This document shows, in pieces, positions 36,089 to 44,359 of a stretch of DNA of 64,000 bases. The DNA is from JANYJZ01 sp964523395 (lineage in GTDB: Bacteria; Bacteroidota; Ignavibacteria; UBA10030; SZUA-254), in assembly GCA_964523395.1 (NCBI GenBank), contig CAZFXS010000006.1:124001-188000 (forward strand), given 5' to 3'. The notes under the pieces are model-generated. The model worked only from the letters and a program-made list of their open reading frames with translations. It made no database searches and was not told the DNA's origin. Every line of letters starts with the position of its first letter. The first letter of the stretch is position 1. The position numbers and the translations under genes are program-made.

Positions 36089-36559
36089 TTAAATTTTGCT
36101 GAAAGGATTAAACCGATTTTTAATGATTACCAGTATAAAATTTGTACAGCCCCCTGTTTTTGCCCCCAAATAAAATATATACCAGACCGGAATTTCATAT
36201 ACACCAAGAAGTCCTGCCTTTTTGCATACCAGCAGAGCGACGGTATACCCTATGCCGCCCGCAAGCATCCAGAACGGAACACGGGAAAGGATTGCCGGAA
36301 CGGTCAAGGGAGTACGGAACAGTTTCGCAAACGCGGAAGACCAGAGCTCTTCAGCAGCCAACCCTGAAAAAATAATTGTATATCCGATGATTGCATACGC
36401 CGGAACCGTTGCCCATTCGTACAAGCCGTAGATGAAATTCAGAACCGCAACTGCGGCAGATACTGCAACTCCTGCCAGCAAAATCAAAGATAAAGAGCGA
36501 AAGGAAATACCGCGTTGTTTCAGATGAGCTTGTTCTCCCGTGGCAGCAGCATCCCGCAT
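36089..36559 (-). CDS. small multi-pass membrane protein, unknown
   Basis: A 156-residue protein with four predicted membrane helices (about residues 22-45, 50-72, 95-115 and 120-145) and a basic C-terminus (IIKNRFNPFSKI). No known family recognised. It sits seven bases after the nucleotidyl cyclase gene and before the AddB-like gene, so it may be linked to either; nothing in the sequence shows which. Confidence 0.6.
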   Translation of the reverse strand: MRDAAATGEQAHLKQRGISFRSLSLILLAGVAVSAAVAVLNFIYGLYEWATVPAYAIIGYTIIFSGLAAEELWSSAFAKLFRTPLTVPAILSRVPFWMLAGGIGYTVALLVCKKAGLLGVYEIPVWYIFYLGAKTGGCTNFILVIIKNRFNPFSKI

Positions 36560-36565
36560 GAACGT

Positions 36566-37288
36566 TTACGGCCTCCCGTCAACCTTCCAGAGCGCGTCCT
36601 TGATATACGGCCAGATCACATACCGGAATCCGAAGATGTCATCCTCATGAAGTCCGGTAAATTTATCCGCAAGCGCAATGGCCTTATTATTGGGTTTTAC
36701 CAGTTCGAGGCGGAGAATGGGATTATTTTCGCGCAGAACACGCGAAGGATTTCTGAGAGCTTCATTCACTCCCGCAAGATCGAGTACCGTCCCATAGGGC
36801 CCGGCAAGTTTCTGCAGGCGCGAACCGCTGTTCATGGGATAACCGACAAAATCAGGCTCGTTCAATTCAGGTATAAATGTTTCCGGGTCGATGCGGAATA
36901 CTTCACCGCAGGCAATGCCGATACCAAATCCGAGCGGAGAAGGGAACTGCAACCGCTGTGCGATGTACCAGTATTTTTTATGAATCTCGAATGATGCCTC
37001 CAGCGCCCAGTGCAACGCTTCGGCAAGGGAACCATGGTCCGCCACTTCCCATATTAGTACAAACCCGTCGCCAAGAAATTTGTGAAATGTATGCTTGTAA
37101 AAAAAAGAAAGCTGTATGACCCTGTCGTATACTACTTCGATGACTTTGGTAATCTGATTCGGTGTGGAGGAAAGCGACCACTGTGCAAAACCACGGAGAT
37201 CGGCATACACCGTTACCACCTGGACTTTTTCTCCGTGGATAAACGTGTCGCGTTCGGTCAGCGAAAGCGAATGTTGTTTTAAGTACAT
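36566..37288 (-). CDS. class III nucleotidyl cyclase, probably adenylate cyclase
   Basis: A 240-residue soluble cyclase with a stand-alone class III catalytic domain and no recognisable sensor domain. Metal ligands Asp30 (VYADLRGF) and Asp74 (KFLGDGF), and the transition-state pair Asn153/Arg157 (YPMNSGSRLQK) are present. Lys70 and Asp146, at the positions that read adenine in class III enzymes, predict ATP rather than GTP as substrate. Catalytic residues look intact, so cAMP production is inferred. It opens an operon with the membrane protein, AddB-like and DUF971 genes. Confidence 0.82.
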   Translation of the reverse strand: MYLKQHSLSLTERDTFIHGEKVQVVTVYADLRGFAQWSLSSTPNQITKVIEVVYDRVIQLSFFYKHTFHKFLGDGFVLIWEVADHGSLAEALHWALEASFEIHKKYWYIAQRLQFPSPLGFGIGIACGEVFRIDPETFIPELNEPDFVGYPMNSGSRLQKLAGPYGTVLDLAGVNEALRNPSRVLRENNPILRLELVKPNNKAIALADKFTGLHEDDIFGFRYVIWPYIKDALWKVDGRP

Positions 37289-37309
37289 GTAATATGATTC
37301 CTTTATCTC

Positions 37310-37930
37310 TTACGCAACTGTGAGAGTGCTGATATCCCCGGCACCTTCCCTGACAATCACCGGTTGGTCGTCGGTAAAGTCAAGAATGGTTGAAAGTTCA
37401 AGTCCGCTGTTTCCGCCGGCAAGGATAAGATCGACTCTTCGTTCATACACCTCTTTTATCATCTGCGGATCGCCGATGATTTCCCCGTCATTATCCGTGA
37501 CGCTCGCATTCAGAATCGGATGGCCAAGCTGTTTCACGAGCATGTTACATATTTTGTTATCAGGGACACGGATACCGACTGTTTTACGTTTAGAAATGAT
37601 GCTTTTCGGAAGCTGTTTCAACCGGCTTGCCGGCAAAAGAAATGTATACCTTCCGGGAATCAGGCTCTTCATCGTGCGAAAAGCGCTGTTCGAAACTTTC
37701 GCGTATTCACTGATATGGCTCAAATCAGAACAGATGAAACTAAACGGTTTACTTGTGCTCTGATCCTTAATCTGGTACACACGTTTAATCGCATCGGTGT
37801 TAAAAATACTGCATCCTATTCCATACACTGTATCCGTCGGGTAAATAATCACACCACCGGACCGTAACACCTCGACTGCCCGTTCAATATGCCTTCCCTG
37901 GGGATTATCAGGATGAATATCGAGTACCAT
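37310..37930 (-). CDS. Sua5/YciO/YrdC family L-threonylcarbamoyladenylate synthase-like protein
   Basis: A 206-residue YrdC-fold protein that makes threonylcarbamoyl-AMP for the t6A37 modification of tRNA. Visible signatures: GGVIIYPTDTVYGIGCSIFN, the KxxxxxKPFSFI stretch, PGRYTFLLPAS and TVGIRVPDN. Lacking the Sua5 C-terminal domain, it belongs to the short TsaC/YciO group; YciO paralogues may have a different role, so the exact identity is not certain. It lies 20 bases upstream of the cyclase gene on the same strand. Confidence 0.9.
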   Translation of the reverse strand: MVLDIHPDNPQGRHIERAVEVLRSGGVIIYPTDTVYGIGCSIFNTDAIKRVYQIKDQSTSKPFSFICSDLSHISEYAKVSNSAFRTMKSLIPGRYTFLLPASRLKQLPKSIISKRKTVGIRVPDNKICNMLVKQLGHPILNASVTDNDGEIIGDPQMIKEVYERRVDLILAGGNSGLELSTILDFTDDQPVIVREGAGDISTLTVA

Positions 37931-37979
37931 AGCCTTCTCCTTTTCTGCATCATTACATTAATAGGGAATAGCGCGGGCG

Positions 37980-39071
37980 TCAATTAAGAATATTTTTTTC
38001 TGAAAACACTCCAGCATCACTGCCGTCGGAAAGTTTTTGAGGTGCGACATTCTCCAGTCTTCCTTCAAATGAGGAAAGACGTTTATCCGCCTCTTCGTAC
38101 TTTTTCCTCGCATTGTCGAGATGCGTCCCGAGAATATCAAACACTTCCCTCACGCGGTTAATATCGCCCTGTAATCTGCCAAGCGAATCGAGAATGTCTT
38201 TCGCGCTTTGCTCAATATGAAATCCTTTTAACCCCAGGGCGATAACCTGCAGGTACGCGTAAAAACTGTTGGGAGAAACGGGAATAACTTTCTTTTCAAC
38301 CGCGTGCGCGTACAATCCTGCACCGTTTGTCGATTCATCCTTGATAATAACTTCGTAGTAGATATTTTCAGCGGGAATGTACATCAGCGCGAACGGAAAA
38401 GTCCCTTCATCAGGAAGAATATATTTCATCGCGATTGCGTCAATGTGCTTTTTAACATCCTGGATAAATGTTTTCTGATGAAGTTTCTTTTCCGCTTCCT
38501 GGTCGGTCGCAATCATCTTACGGAAGTTCTCCAGAGGAAATTTGGAATCGACGGGAACGAGCCGGTCGGATGTCTGAATCACCGCGTCGACTGCCTGCCC
38601 GTTACGGAAACGGTACTGCATCTGGAAATGACCCGAAGGAACTACCTGCTTCAGCAAATCTTCGAGCAGATATTCGCCGAGCCCGCCGCGGAGTTTAGGC
38701 GCGCTTAACAGGTCGCCTAACTTGGAAACACTTTGTCCGAGTTCTTTGATTTCTTCGGTTGCTTTCCCGAGCTCTCCCAGATTTTTCTGTACATCGCCGA
38801 TAACAGTTGCCGCACGGTCGAGGCGGGCACCCACCGTGCTTGTCTGCGACTGCATTTGCTGTATTACCTGTCCGAGTTGCTGATTCACGTTTTCAGTGAT
38901 ATTCTGAAGCGAATTTCTGAGATCGTGGCGCAGCGATTCCACCTGATTCTGCACCATCAGCATTGCCTGTGAGTCGTCCTGTTTTCCTGCTGAAGACTGG
39001 CGCTTGAATATCAAAAACAGCAGAACGGCGATGATGACTGCAAAAAGGATAAGGGTGATTTCGAGGGCCAT
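37980..39071 (-). CDS. rmuC: RmuC family DNA recombination protein
   Basis: A roughly 363-residue protein with an N-terminal membrane anchor (about residues 4-22), a coiled coil (roughly 40-110) and the RmuC nuclease-like domain with LRGGLGEYLLEDLLKQVVP, VDAVIQTSDRLVPVDSKFPLENFRKM and PVSPNSFYAYLQVIALGLKG. Rmu proteins limit DNA inversion at short repeats in E. coli and carry a PD-(D/E)XK-type fold; the biochemical role is not established. ATG 39071 is preferred to the TTG nine bases upstream. Confidence 0.93.
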   Translation of the reverse strand: MALEITLILFAVIIAVLLFLIFKRQSSAGKQDDSQAMLMVQNQVESLRHDLRNSLQNITENVNQQLGQVIQQMQSQTSTVGARLDRAATVIGDVQKNLGELGKATEEIKELGQSVSKLGDLLSAPKLRGGLGEYLLEDLLKQVVPSGHFQMQYRFRNGQAVDAVIQTSDRLVPVDSKFPLENFRKMIATDQEAEKKLHQKTFIQDVKKHIDAIAMKYILPDEGTFPFALMYIPAENIYYEVIIKDESTNGAGLYAHAVEKKVIPVSPNSFYAYLQVIALGLKGFHIEQSAKDILDSLGRLQGDINRVREVFDILGTHLDNARKKYEEADKRLSSFEGRLENVAPQKLSDGSDAGVFSEKNILN

Positions 39072-39166
39072 GAGGAACAATCAGCGGCAAATGTTTGACA
39101 TAGGGAATGACTGCGGGGGTATACTACGAAAATTCGCTGTAAGACACAAGTACTCAGGCTAATTGC

Positions 39167-39763
39167 TTAGCGAAGCAACATCATTCGCCGTATCTGTATT
39201 TCAGAATGATGTTGGTTTTTTACCGTCAAACGACAAAAATACACACCGCCGGGAAGATGTTCCGGATTCCACATTGTACGATGCTCTCCCGGCTCTACTT
39301 CATTATTTACAAGAATGTCTGTTTCCTCGCCAAGAAGATTAAAAATTTTCAGCTCAACATTCGATTTCTCAGGCAGTGTAAATGTTATCTCGGTTGAGGG
39401 GTTAAACGGGTTGGGATAGTTTTGAAATAACCGGACTTCACGGGGAATAAGCGGATCGCCTTCACTTACCGAAACCAACGGCGGAAGAACGATCACTGTC
39501 TCGGTAAGAACAAGAACAAAACACTCCGAGCAAAAATCTCTAAATCCGGTTACCTGAATATGCTGGTTAAGATACTGTGAAAAGTTACCCTGAAGTGACA
39601 CTCTTTCATAGGCCGGATCGGGTTCGAGGTAAAACTGCGAGCATCCCAGCGAGCAAAATGACCCTGTCGACTCACGAACAACACCCCGGAATGTTTCAAC
39701 GGCAAGGCATTGAGTCGCGCACATTAATACCATACAAAGAAGATATTTCGCAACTGATACCAT
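39167..39763 (-). CDS. small secreted protein with T9SS type A tail
   Basis: A roughly 198-residue exported protein with a signal peptide (VAKYLLCMVLMCATQCLA). A ~75-residue N-terminal domain follows, with four Cys (CSLGC, CSEC) and an OB-fold-like stretch (VSLQGNFSQYLNQHIQVTGF). The C-terminal ~90 residues are a T9SS type A sorting domain (QNYPNPFNPSTEITFTLP, VELKIFNLLGEETDI, GGVYFCRL, RRMMLLR). It lies four bases after the sulfite-oxidase-like gene, so the pair is probably co-transcribed. Function unknown. Confidence 0.75.
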   Translation of the reverse strand: MVSVAKYLLCMVLMCATQCLAVETFRGVVRESTGSFCSLGCSQFYLEPDPAYERVSLQGNFSQYLNQHIQVTGFRDFCSECFVLVLTETVIVLPPLVSVSEGDPLIPREVRLFQNYPNPFNPSTEITFTLPEKSNVELKIFNLLGEETDILVNNEVEPGEHRTMWNPEHLPGGVYFCRLTVKNQHHSEIQIRRMMLLR

Positions 39764-39767
39764 GAAC

Positions 39768-40373
39768 CTAACCAAATCGTTCCTCACGCCAGGGATCTGC
39801 CGGAGTGTTGTAACCGTTTTGTTCCCAGAATCCGGGACGGTCTTCTTTCAAAAACTCAAGTCCATTCACCCATTTTGCGCCTTTCCATGCATAACGCCGG
39901 GGTGTAAACACACGCATCGGACCGCCATGTTCGCGCGGCAGCGGTTGGCCGTTAAATGTATGCGCAAAGATAACATCTTCATTCAGCATCACATCCATGG
40001 AATTGTTTGTGGTATACCCTCCGTACGCGTGTTGCATAACAAATTTTGCCGTTGATTTTACCCTGATAAATTTTATCAGGTCTTTAAACAGCACTCCGGT
40101 CCAATCATCATCAAACCTGCTCCATCGTGTAACACAGTGAAAGTCAGCATGAAGAGTAGTTTGTGGAAATTTCATAAAATCTTCCCACGTCCATGTGATT
40201 GGTTCCTCTACCTCACCCCACACGCGGAAACGCCAGACCATTGTGGCAATGTCAGGGGTTTCACCAAATGTGAGTACGGGAAATTTTACAGTAGCCAACT
40301 GACCCGGCGGGGTTTTTGGTTTGCCGAAGGAGTTGGTGCCATCTACGGTTTTTCTTTTGATGAATAAAGACAT
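39768..40373 (-). CDS. sulfite-oxidase-type molybdopterin oxidoreductase, Moco domain only
   Basis: A 201-residue molybdenum-cofactor-binding domain of the sulfite oxidase family, without the dimerisation domain. The Mo-coordinating Cys is Cys80 in DFHCVTRWS, and the family-typical AYGGYTTNNS, ARTFNGQPLPREHGGPMRVFTPRRYAWKGAKWV segment follows. No signal peptide is seen, so it may be cytoplasmic. The substrate is unknown; members include YedY/MsrP-like and sulfite dehydrogenases. A second, longer paralogue lies at 44.4 kb. Both are close to the moa genes that supply the cofactor. Confidence 0.88.
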   Translation of the reverse strand: MSLFIKRKTVDGTNSFGKPKTPPGQLATVKFPVLTFGETPDIATMVWRFRVWGEVEEPITWTWEDFMKFPQTTLHADFHCVTRWSRFDDDWTGVLFKDLIKFIRVKSTAKFVMQHAYGGYTTNNSMDVMLNEDVIFAHTFNGQPLPREHGGPMRVFTPRRYAWKGAKWVNGLEFLKEDRPGFWEQNGYNTPADPWREERFG

Positions 40374-40377
40374 ATAC

Positions 40378-40827
40378 CTAGTCTATTTCTATGTGGAGGA
40401 GCTTGGGAGCTTTGGGTGCAGTGGAGAGTTTTTTAATATTTTTGTTCATTAACCATGGTTCTGGATTCCTGATAAGATTAACTAATTTTCCAATAATATT
40501 ATCAGCAACAAGATATAGTTCTTCACCTATTTCCCTTTGAAGATAACCACATTTTACAGAAAATTGGATCCAAGTCTGGGTTTCTGCCGCCTCTGCTTCA
40601 GAATCATTTAGTTTGCTAATAAATGCGTTTTTGTATCTTCGCCGTCTCCACGCTTCGGCAATGTTTGCACACATAGACCGGGATGATCTTCTAATTTGAT
40701 CAGTTAAAGAATATTTTTCTTCGAGGGGGAAATTTTTTGTCAAATCAAATATCCTCATCGCTAAGTCGAACGCCTGTTGATATACTTCTAATTCATGATG
40801 ATGCCGAATTACTTTTCTTTTATTCAT
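40378..40827 (-). CDS. four-helix-bundle protein (23S rRNA intervening-sequence type)
   Basis: A 149-residue protein of the four helix bundle/S23 family. Pattern: LEVYQQAFDLAMRIFDLTKNFP, SLTDQIRRSSRSMCANIAEAWRRRRYKNAFISKLNDSEAEAAETQTWIQF. Such genes occur within 23S rRNA insertions in some bacteria and elsewhere as stand-alone genes; the function is unknown. Related bundles serve as accessory proteins of diversity-generating retroelements, but no reverse transcriptase is nearby. The gene is AT-rich compared with its neighbours, and word-type spacer sequence follows its 5' end, consistent with mobility. Confidence 0.85.
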   Translation of the reverse strand: MNKRKVIRHHHELEVYQQAFDLAMRIFDLTKNFPLEEKYSLTDQIRRSSRSMCANIAEAWRRRRYKNAFISKLNDSEAEAAETQTWIQFSVKCGYLQREIGEELYLVADNIIGKLVNLIRNPEPWLMNKNIKKLSTAPKAPKLLHIEID

Positions 40828-40854
40828 ATACCTCCCATCGTTTAAAATTACCCC

Positions 40855-40925
40855 CTCTGCCCCTCATCTCCCCAACTCAATATTCTTATTACCTACCACC
40901 AACCACCTATCACCTGCTCTTCACG
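40855..40925. repeat. word-type intergenic spacer touching the moaCB stop
   Basis: CCCCTCATCTCCCCAACTCAAT followed by ATTACCTACCACCAACCACCTATCACCTGCTCTTCAC, with repeated CACC/CACCT words. The last 12 bases are the exact inverted copy of 5301-5312 and include the moaCB stop codon. Confidence 0.5.
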
Positions 40926-41829
40926 GGTGCCCTCCGCCTCTCATCATTTTAAACACATGAAGCGCGGCGGGAAAGACTGCATTCATTCCGTCTTCCACTC
41001 CCCCGCGCGATCCGGGGAGGTTGATAATAAGTGTTTTGCCGCGAACACCGACGATGCCGCGGGAAAGCATTGCGGTGCGAATTCGATCTTGTCCATATTT
41101 ACGGAGGGCTTCTTCAATTCCCTCAATCCTCCGTTCGATGACAGCAACAGTTGCTTCCGGAGAAACATCCCGCGGACCGATTCCGGTACCGCCGGTGGTG
41201 ACAATCAAATCCACATGATGCATGTCTGCGAGGTCTAATAATTTCTTTTCAAGAGCATTCCTGTCATCAGGCAACACCTCAACATGGGAAACCCGGAACT
41301 TCAAATCCTTTAATCGTTCTGCCAGATGCTTTCCCGAAGTATCCTGTTTTTCTCCTTTGCTGACCGAATCGCTCAGCACTACGATCGCGGCAGTCATACC
41401 TTCTCCCGTCATTGTGATATCGGATTTTCCGCCTTTTTTCTCGGTAAGTTTCACCGATACAATTTCCATGGTATCATCGATAATTTTCAGCATGTCGTAA
41501 AGTGTCAGAGCTGTTGCTGATGCAGCGGCAAGAGCTTCCATTTCAACGCCGGTTTTCCAGATTGCTTTTACTTCCGTGTTTACCACGAGCGTATTTCCGG
41601 AAAAAGAGATATCAACACCTACATAATCGAGAGGTACCTGATGGCAATACGGAATCAGCATACTGGTGTTTTTTGCCGCCTGAATACCCGCCACTTTTGC
41701 CACAGCCAGCGGATCGGCTTTGGGAACGTTTCCCGATGTTATCGCGTCAATAGTTGATTTTGACACATTCAGCGTTGCGGCAGCTTTTGCGGTGCGAAGG
41801 GAGTTTGGTTTGGAAGAAACGTCGCGCAT
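40921..41829 (-). CDS. moaCB: MoaC-MoaB fusion, molybdenum cofactor biosynthesis
   Basis: A roughly 302-residue fusion of MoaC (cyclic pyranopterin monophosphate synthase; MRDVSSKPNSLRTAKAAAT, IPYCHQVPLDYVGVDI, TGVEMEALAAASATALTLYDM) and MoaB (MPT adenylyltransferase-type; TGGTGIGPRDVSPEAT, LINLPGSRGGVEDGMNAVFPAALH). It makes cPMP from the MoaA product and handles later cofactor steps. Internal fusion of this kind is known in other bacteria. The start is uncertain: ATG 41829 begins the MoaC core, while a TTG further upstream would add ~28 residues encoded by word-type spacer. Its C-terminus ends exactly in such spacer. Confidence 0.93.
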   Translation of the reverse strand: MRDVSSKPNSLRTAKAAATLNVSKSTIDAITSGNVPKADPLAVAKVAGIQAAKNTSMLIPYCHQVPLDYVGVDISFSGNTLVVNTEVKAIWKTGVEMEALAAASATALTLYDMLKIIDDTMEIVSVKLTEKKGGKSDITMTGEGMTAAIVVLSDSVSKGEKQDTSGKHLAERLKDLKFRVSHVEVLPDDRNALEKKLLDLADMHHVDLIVTTGGTGIGPRDVSPEATVAVIERRIEGIEEALRKYGQDRIRTAMLSRGIVGVRGKTLIINLPGSRGGVEDGMNAVFPAALHVFKMMRGGGHP

Positions 41830-41836
41830 ATGAATA

Positions 41837-41900
41837 ATTTCGGATGTCGGATTGGGGATTACGGATTGTTTTTTTATTTTTCTTTTTGACTTTTGAATTG
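41837..41900. repeat. word-type sequence in the 5' flank of moaCB
   Basis: AATTTCGGATGTCGGATTGGGGATTACGGATTG followed by TTTTTTTATTTTTCTTTTTGACTTTTGAATTG. The repeated GGATT and TTTTGA words resemble the spacers at 6515-6573 and 59324-59407. It is open in the moaCB reading frame, so annotation tools may extend moaCB into it. Confidence 0.45.
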
Positions 41901-41954
41901 TCCTAAGGTACAATAGCCCCGCCCCAAAATCAACTCCGGCAATCCGTCATTAAA

Positions 41955-41988
41955 CAAAAAAGTGAAGCACTATATTAGCTGCTTCACT
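41955..41988 (-). terminator. strong Rho-independent terminator after the 106-residue basic protein
   Basis: Nine-base-pair perfect stem AGTGAAGCA / TGCTTCACT (41961-41969 with 41980-41988), ten-base loop, and a run of six T on the minus strand at 41960-41955. It ends the transcript of the gene that stops at 42010 and separates it from moaCB. Confidence 0.88.
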
Positions 41989-42009
41989 CTGCAAAAAAGT
42001 GTTTGGTCC

Positions 42010-42330
42010 TTATTGCTTGTCCCTGTTATTATGTTTCTTCTTGTAAATATTCTTGCTGGCACGTTTTTGCTCCCTGTGAAGTTTCGCTTTTTCGCCGGGA
42101 GTGACCACACCGTCCGATTTAGCTTTCATTTCATTGCGCTGAATTCTATTCTGCTGTCGTTCCAGCTTTCTGGCTTCCCTCTCCGTAAGTTCGCCGCTTT
42201 TGACGCCCTGTTTAATTCGTGCATCCTGATTTGCCTCGCGCTTATCGACACGAGGTGTCTGTGTTTGCGCTAATAACGAACCGGTTGCAAACAGCAGCAA
42301 AGCAAATATCACAAACTTTGTCGCTTTCAT
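42010..42330 (-). CDS. small exported basic protein, unknown
   Basis: A 106-residue protein with a signal peptide (KFVIFALLLFATGSLLAQ) and a highly basic helical mature part. Two similar segments, GVKSGELTEREARKLERQQNRI and KSDGVVTPGEKAKLHREQKRA, have an EF-hand-like xDGxxTxxE pattern. Similar small exported proteins are frequent in Gram-negative bacteria, without known role. ATG 42330 is chosen because AAGAGGTG precedes it at good spacing; the upstream ATG lacks this. Its own terminator lies directly downstream. Confidence 0.65.
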   Translation of the reverse strand: MKATKFVIFALLLFATGSLLAQTQTPRVDKREANQDARIKQGVKSGELTEREARKLERQQNRIQRNEMKAKSDGVVTPGEKAKLHREQKRASKNIYKKKHNNRDKQ

Positions 42331-42430
42331 ACTGCACCTCTTAGTTGTAATAAACAATAGTTAATTATCTGAATATATAGACAGCAGTATCGGGGTCAAA
42401 GTTTAATTATGAAGGAGAGTAAAATCGGCT

Positions 42431-43450
42431 TCACCCCCCTATCCGGCTCATTGTCCGTTCAGGACGTATAAATCCCGCCCGGTTAATAAGATGACCTTCC
42501 TCTTTCTTCCAAACTGCATCTTTTATCATGCCTGAGATCTCTTCATCGGTAATGCCCGCGCGCATTAAACCTTTTACATCCGTCTCGTGCAGCGAAAACA
42601 AACATGTCCGTAATTTTCCATCGGAGGTGATACGGACCCTGTTACACGACCCGCAGAATGGCTCGCTGACACTGCTGATAAATCCTATTTCCCCTTCGTT
42701 GTCATCGAAACGATATCTTTCTGCGGGCTGGATATGATATCCATTGTTCGGAATGTCATGTACAGGAACAAGCTTATGTCCCATTGCCTTGATGCGTTCA
42801 ACAATTTCTCTGGTCGTCACTACTTTATCATTTGACCAGCCATCGTCGGCACCGAGAGGCATAAACTCAATAAACCGGATGATATATTTCCCTGTGCGTG
42901 CAAGCCGTGCAAACGATTCGATTTCATTATCATTAATGCCGCGGATGAGAACTACATTGATTTTAATCGGGCGCAGTTGCAGTTTCTCAACGGCATGAAT
43001 TCCCTCCCATACTTTGTGAAGATAATCGCGGCGGACCATTTCAGCAAAGGTCAGAGGATTCAGCGAATCCATACTGACATTTATTCGTGAGAGTCCCGCA
43101 CTGACCAGCTGTTCAGCTTGTTCTGCCAGGAAAAAACCGTTAGTTGTCAATGCGATATCATGGATTCCGTCTACATCGTGCAATTGCTTAATGAGAAGAT
43201 GAAGATCCCGTCTCATGAGCGGCTCACCGCCTGTCAACCGGATTTTTGTAATCCCGAGGCGCGCAAAAACACCTGTCAGTCGCGTAATTTCTTCAAAGCT
43301 GAGCAGTTCGTCTTTCTTCAGCCATATCATTCCTTCTTCCGGCATACAGTAACTGCATCGGAAATTACAACGATCCGTCACCGAAATACGCAGGTTATTG
43401 ACAATACGACCGAAGGAATCCTTCAGAATATGTGGAATTGCATTAGACAC
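42431..43450 (-). CDS. moaA: GTP 3',8-cyclase MoaA
   Basis: Radical SAM enzyme that starts molybdenum cofactor synthesis from GTP, working with MoaC. Two 4Fe-4S clusters: N-terminal CxxxCxxC at Cys28, Cys32 and Cys35 (TDRCNFRCSYCMPEEG), and C-terminal Cys set in PFCGSCNRVRITSDGKLRTCLF. The protein ends with the conserved Gly-Gly (RIGG), needed for function in this family. At 339 residues it is of normal length. It lies upstream of the small basic gene and near moaCB on the same strand. Confidence 0.97.
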   Translation of the reverse strand: MSNAIPHILKDSFGRIVNNLRISVTDRCNFRCSYCMPEEGMIWLKKDELLSFEEITRLTGVFARLGITKIRLTGGEPLMRRDLHLLIKQLHDVDGIHDIALTTNGFFLAEQAEQLVSAGLSRINVSMDSLNPLTFAEMVRRDYLHKVWEGIHAVEKLQLRPIKINVVLIRGINDNEIESFARLARTGKYIIRFIEFMPLGADDGWSNDKVVTTREIVERIKAMGHKLVPVHDIPNNGYHIQPAERYRFDDNEGEIGFISSVSEPFCGSCNRVRITSDGKLRTCLFSLHETDVKGLMRAGITDEEISGMIKDAVWKKEEGHLINRAGFIRPERTMSRIGG

Positions 43451-43508
43451 AGATTAAACTTACGAATGAATCGGGTGAGATTCAAGCAACTGTGGATTGA
43501 GGTGCAGT

Positions 43509-44129
43509 TTATACTTTTATTTTTTTCCAGCCAGTTATCATCGACCAGAAATTTGACCAGCCTGAAATCATCACCATAAGGATGTGTCCGAAAAAGAAGA
43601 GGATAAGGGTAAACATAAAAATAAGATGCCACACTCTCGCAGCATCATAATTTCCGAACAGCGATGTCAGCCAACTAAACTGTACTGGCCAGTATATTGC
43701 AATTCCGGAAAGAATTACCCCTATTGCCGCCAGGGAAATAGTAGTATAAGCAAGTTTTTGCAACGCGTTATACTTTTTTACAGAAGGATGTTCTTTTTGA
43801 ATTCGGAGATAATATTTAATCATGGGTAAAATCCCAAGACGATCTGACAACCGGAATAATGTGGTTTGCCTGCCGTGTTCAGTAGCAATGTTATAGAATA
43901 TCCAGACAAGACCATTAACAACGAACAACCACATCGCGAAAAAGTGCCACTGCCTCGCGCCGGCAAGCCAACCGCCCAGAGTAAATACCTCAGGAATTTT
44001 GAAGTCGAACAACGGTGAGGCGTTATAAATACGCAGGCCGCTTGTGACCATAAGCGCGAGCGCCACGACATTAATCCAATGCGTACACCGAATAATAAAT
44101 GGATGGTGGTATTCTTCTACTGTACTCAT
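43509..44129 (-). CDS. cytochrome b-type membrane subunit (b561/thiosulfate-reductase-like)
   Basis: A 206-residue integral protein with about four membrane helices and several His in them (FIIRCTHWINVVALALMVTSGLRIY, ARQWHFFAMWLFVVNGLVWIF, AARVWHLIFMFTLILFFFGHILMVMISG), the pattern of b/b6-type cytochromes that pass electrons between quinones and periplasmic oxidoreductases. It lies downstream of a small lipoprotein and a Tat-type molybdoenzyme on the same strand, so it is probably the membrane electron partner of that enzyme. Confidence 0.88.
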   Translation of the reverse strand: MSTVEEYHHPFIIRCTHWINVVALALMVTSGLRIYNASPLFDFKIPEVFTLGGWLAGARQWHFFAMWLFVVNGLVWIFYNIATEHGRQTTLFRLSDRLGILPMIKYYLRIQKEHPSVKKYNALQKLAYTTISLAAIGVILSGIAIYWPVQFSWLTSLFGNYDAARVWHLIFMFTLILFFFGHILMVMISGWSNFWSMITGWKKIKV

Positions 44130-44133
44130 AAAA

Positions 44134-44358
44134 TTAGTATTGTGTGTCCGGTTTACAACCCGGACATGCTTTGTATTCCAATGTTTTTGCCTGCGCGACC
44201 GTCATGAACTGAGTACGCGCCATGTGAATGCGCGGGCACGTATCCGTGTGATAGCTTTTGGTTTTTTCGATTGCCAGCACTCTGTCTTTTCCCTGTGAAC
44301 ATCCTTGCAAACAGATCCCTGCGACCAGGCAAAAAATAAAAAGCGTGACTGTTTTCAT
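44134..44358 (-). CDS. small Cys-containing lipoprotein
   Basis: A 74-residue lipoprotein (lipobox LQGC, Cys20). The mature ~54 residues have the pattern KSYHTDTCPRIHMARTQF...EYKACPGCKPD (His37, Cys41, Cys65, Cys68), resembling Ada-type or excalibur-like Cys/His metal-binding segments. ATG 44358 starts two bases after the sulfite-oxidase-like gene stops; the in-frame ATG upstream lies inside that gene. Between the molybdoenzyme and cytochrome b genes, it may carry a metal or redox role in that complex (inference). Confidence 0.7.
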   Translation of the reverse strand: MKTVTLFIFCLVAGICLQGCSQGKDRVLAIEKTKSYHTDTCPRIHMARTQFMTVAQAKTLEYKACPGCKPDTQY

Positions 44359-44359
44359 A

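Noticed and set aside
40378..40827. Accessory (Avd-like) gene of a diversity-generating retroelement
   Set aside because: The four-helix-bundle protein is related in fold, but no reverse transcriptase, template repeat or variable repeat is found nearby.
41830..41913. Longer N-terminus of moaCB starting at TTG 41913
   Set aside because: The extra 28 residues (basic, low complexity) are encoded by word-type spacer, and the MoaC core starts at Met 41829; kept only as an uncertainty.
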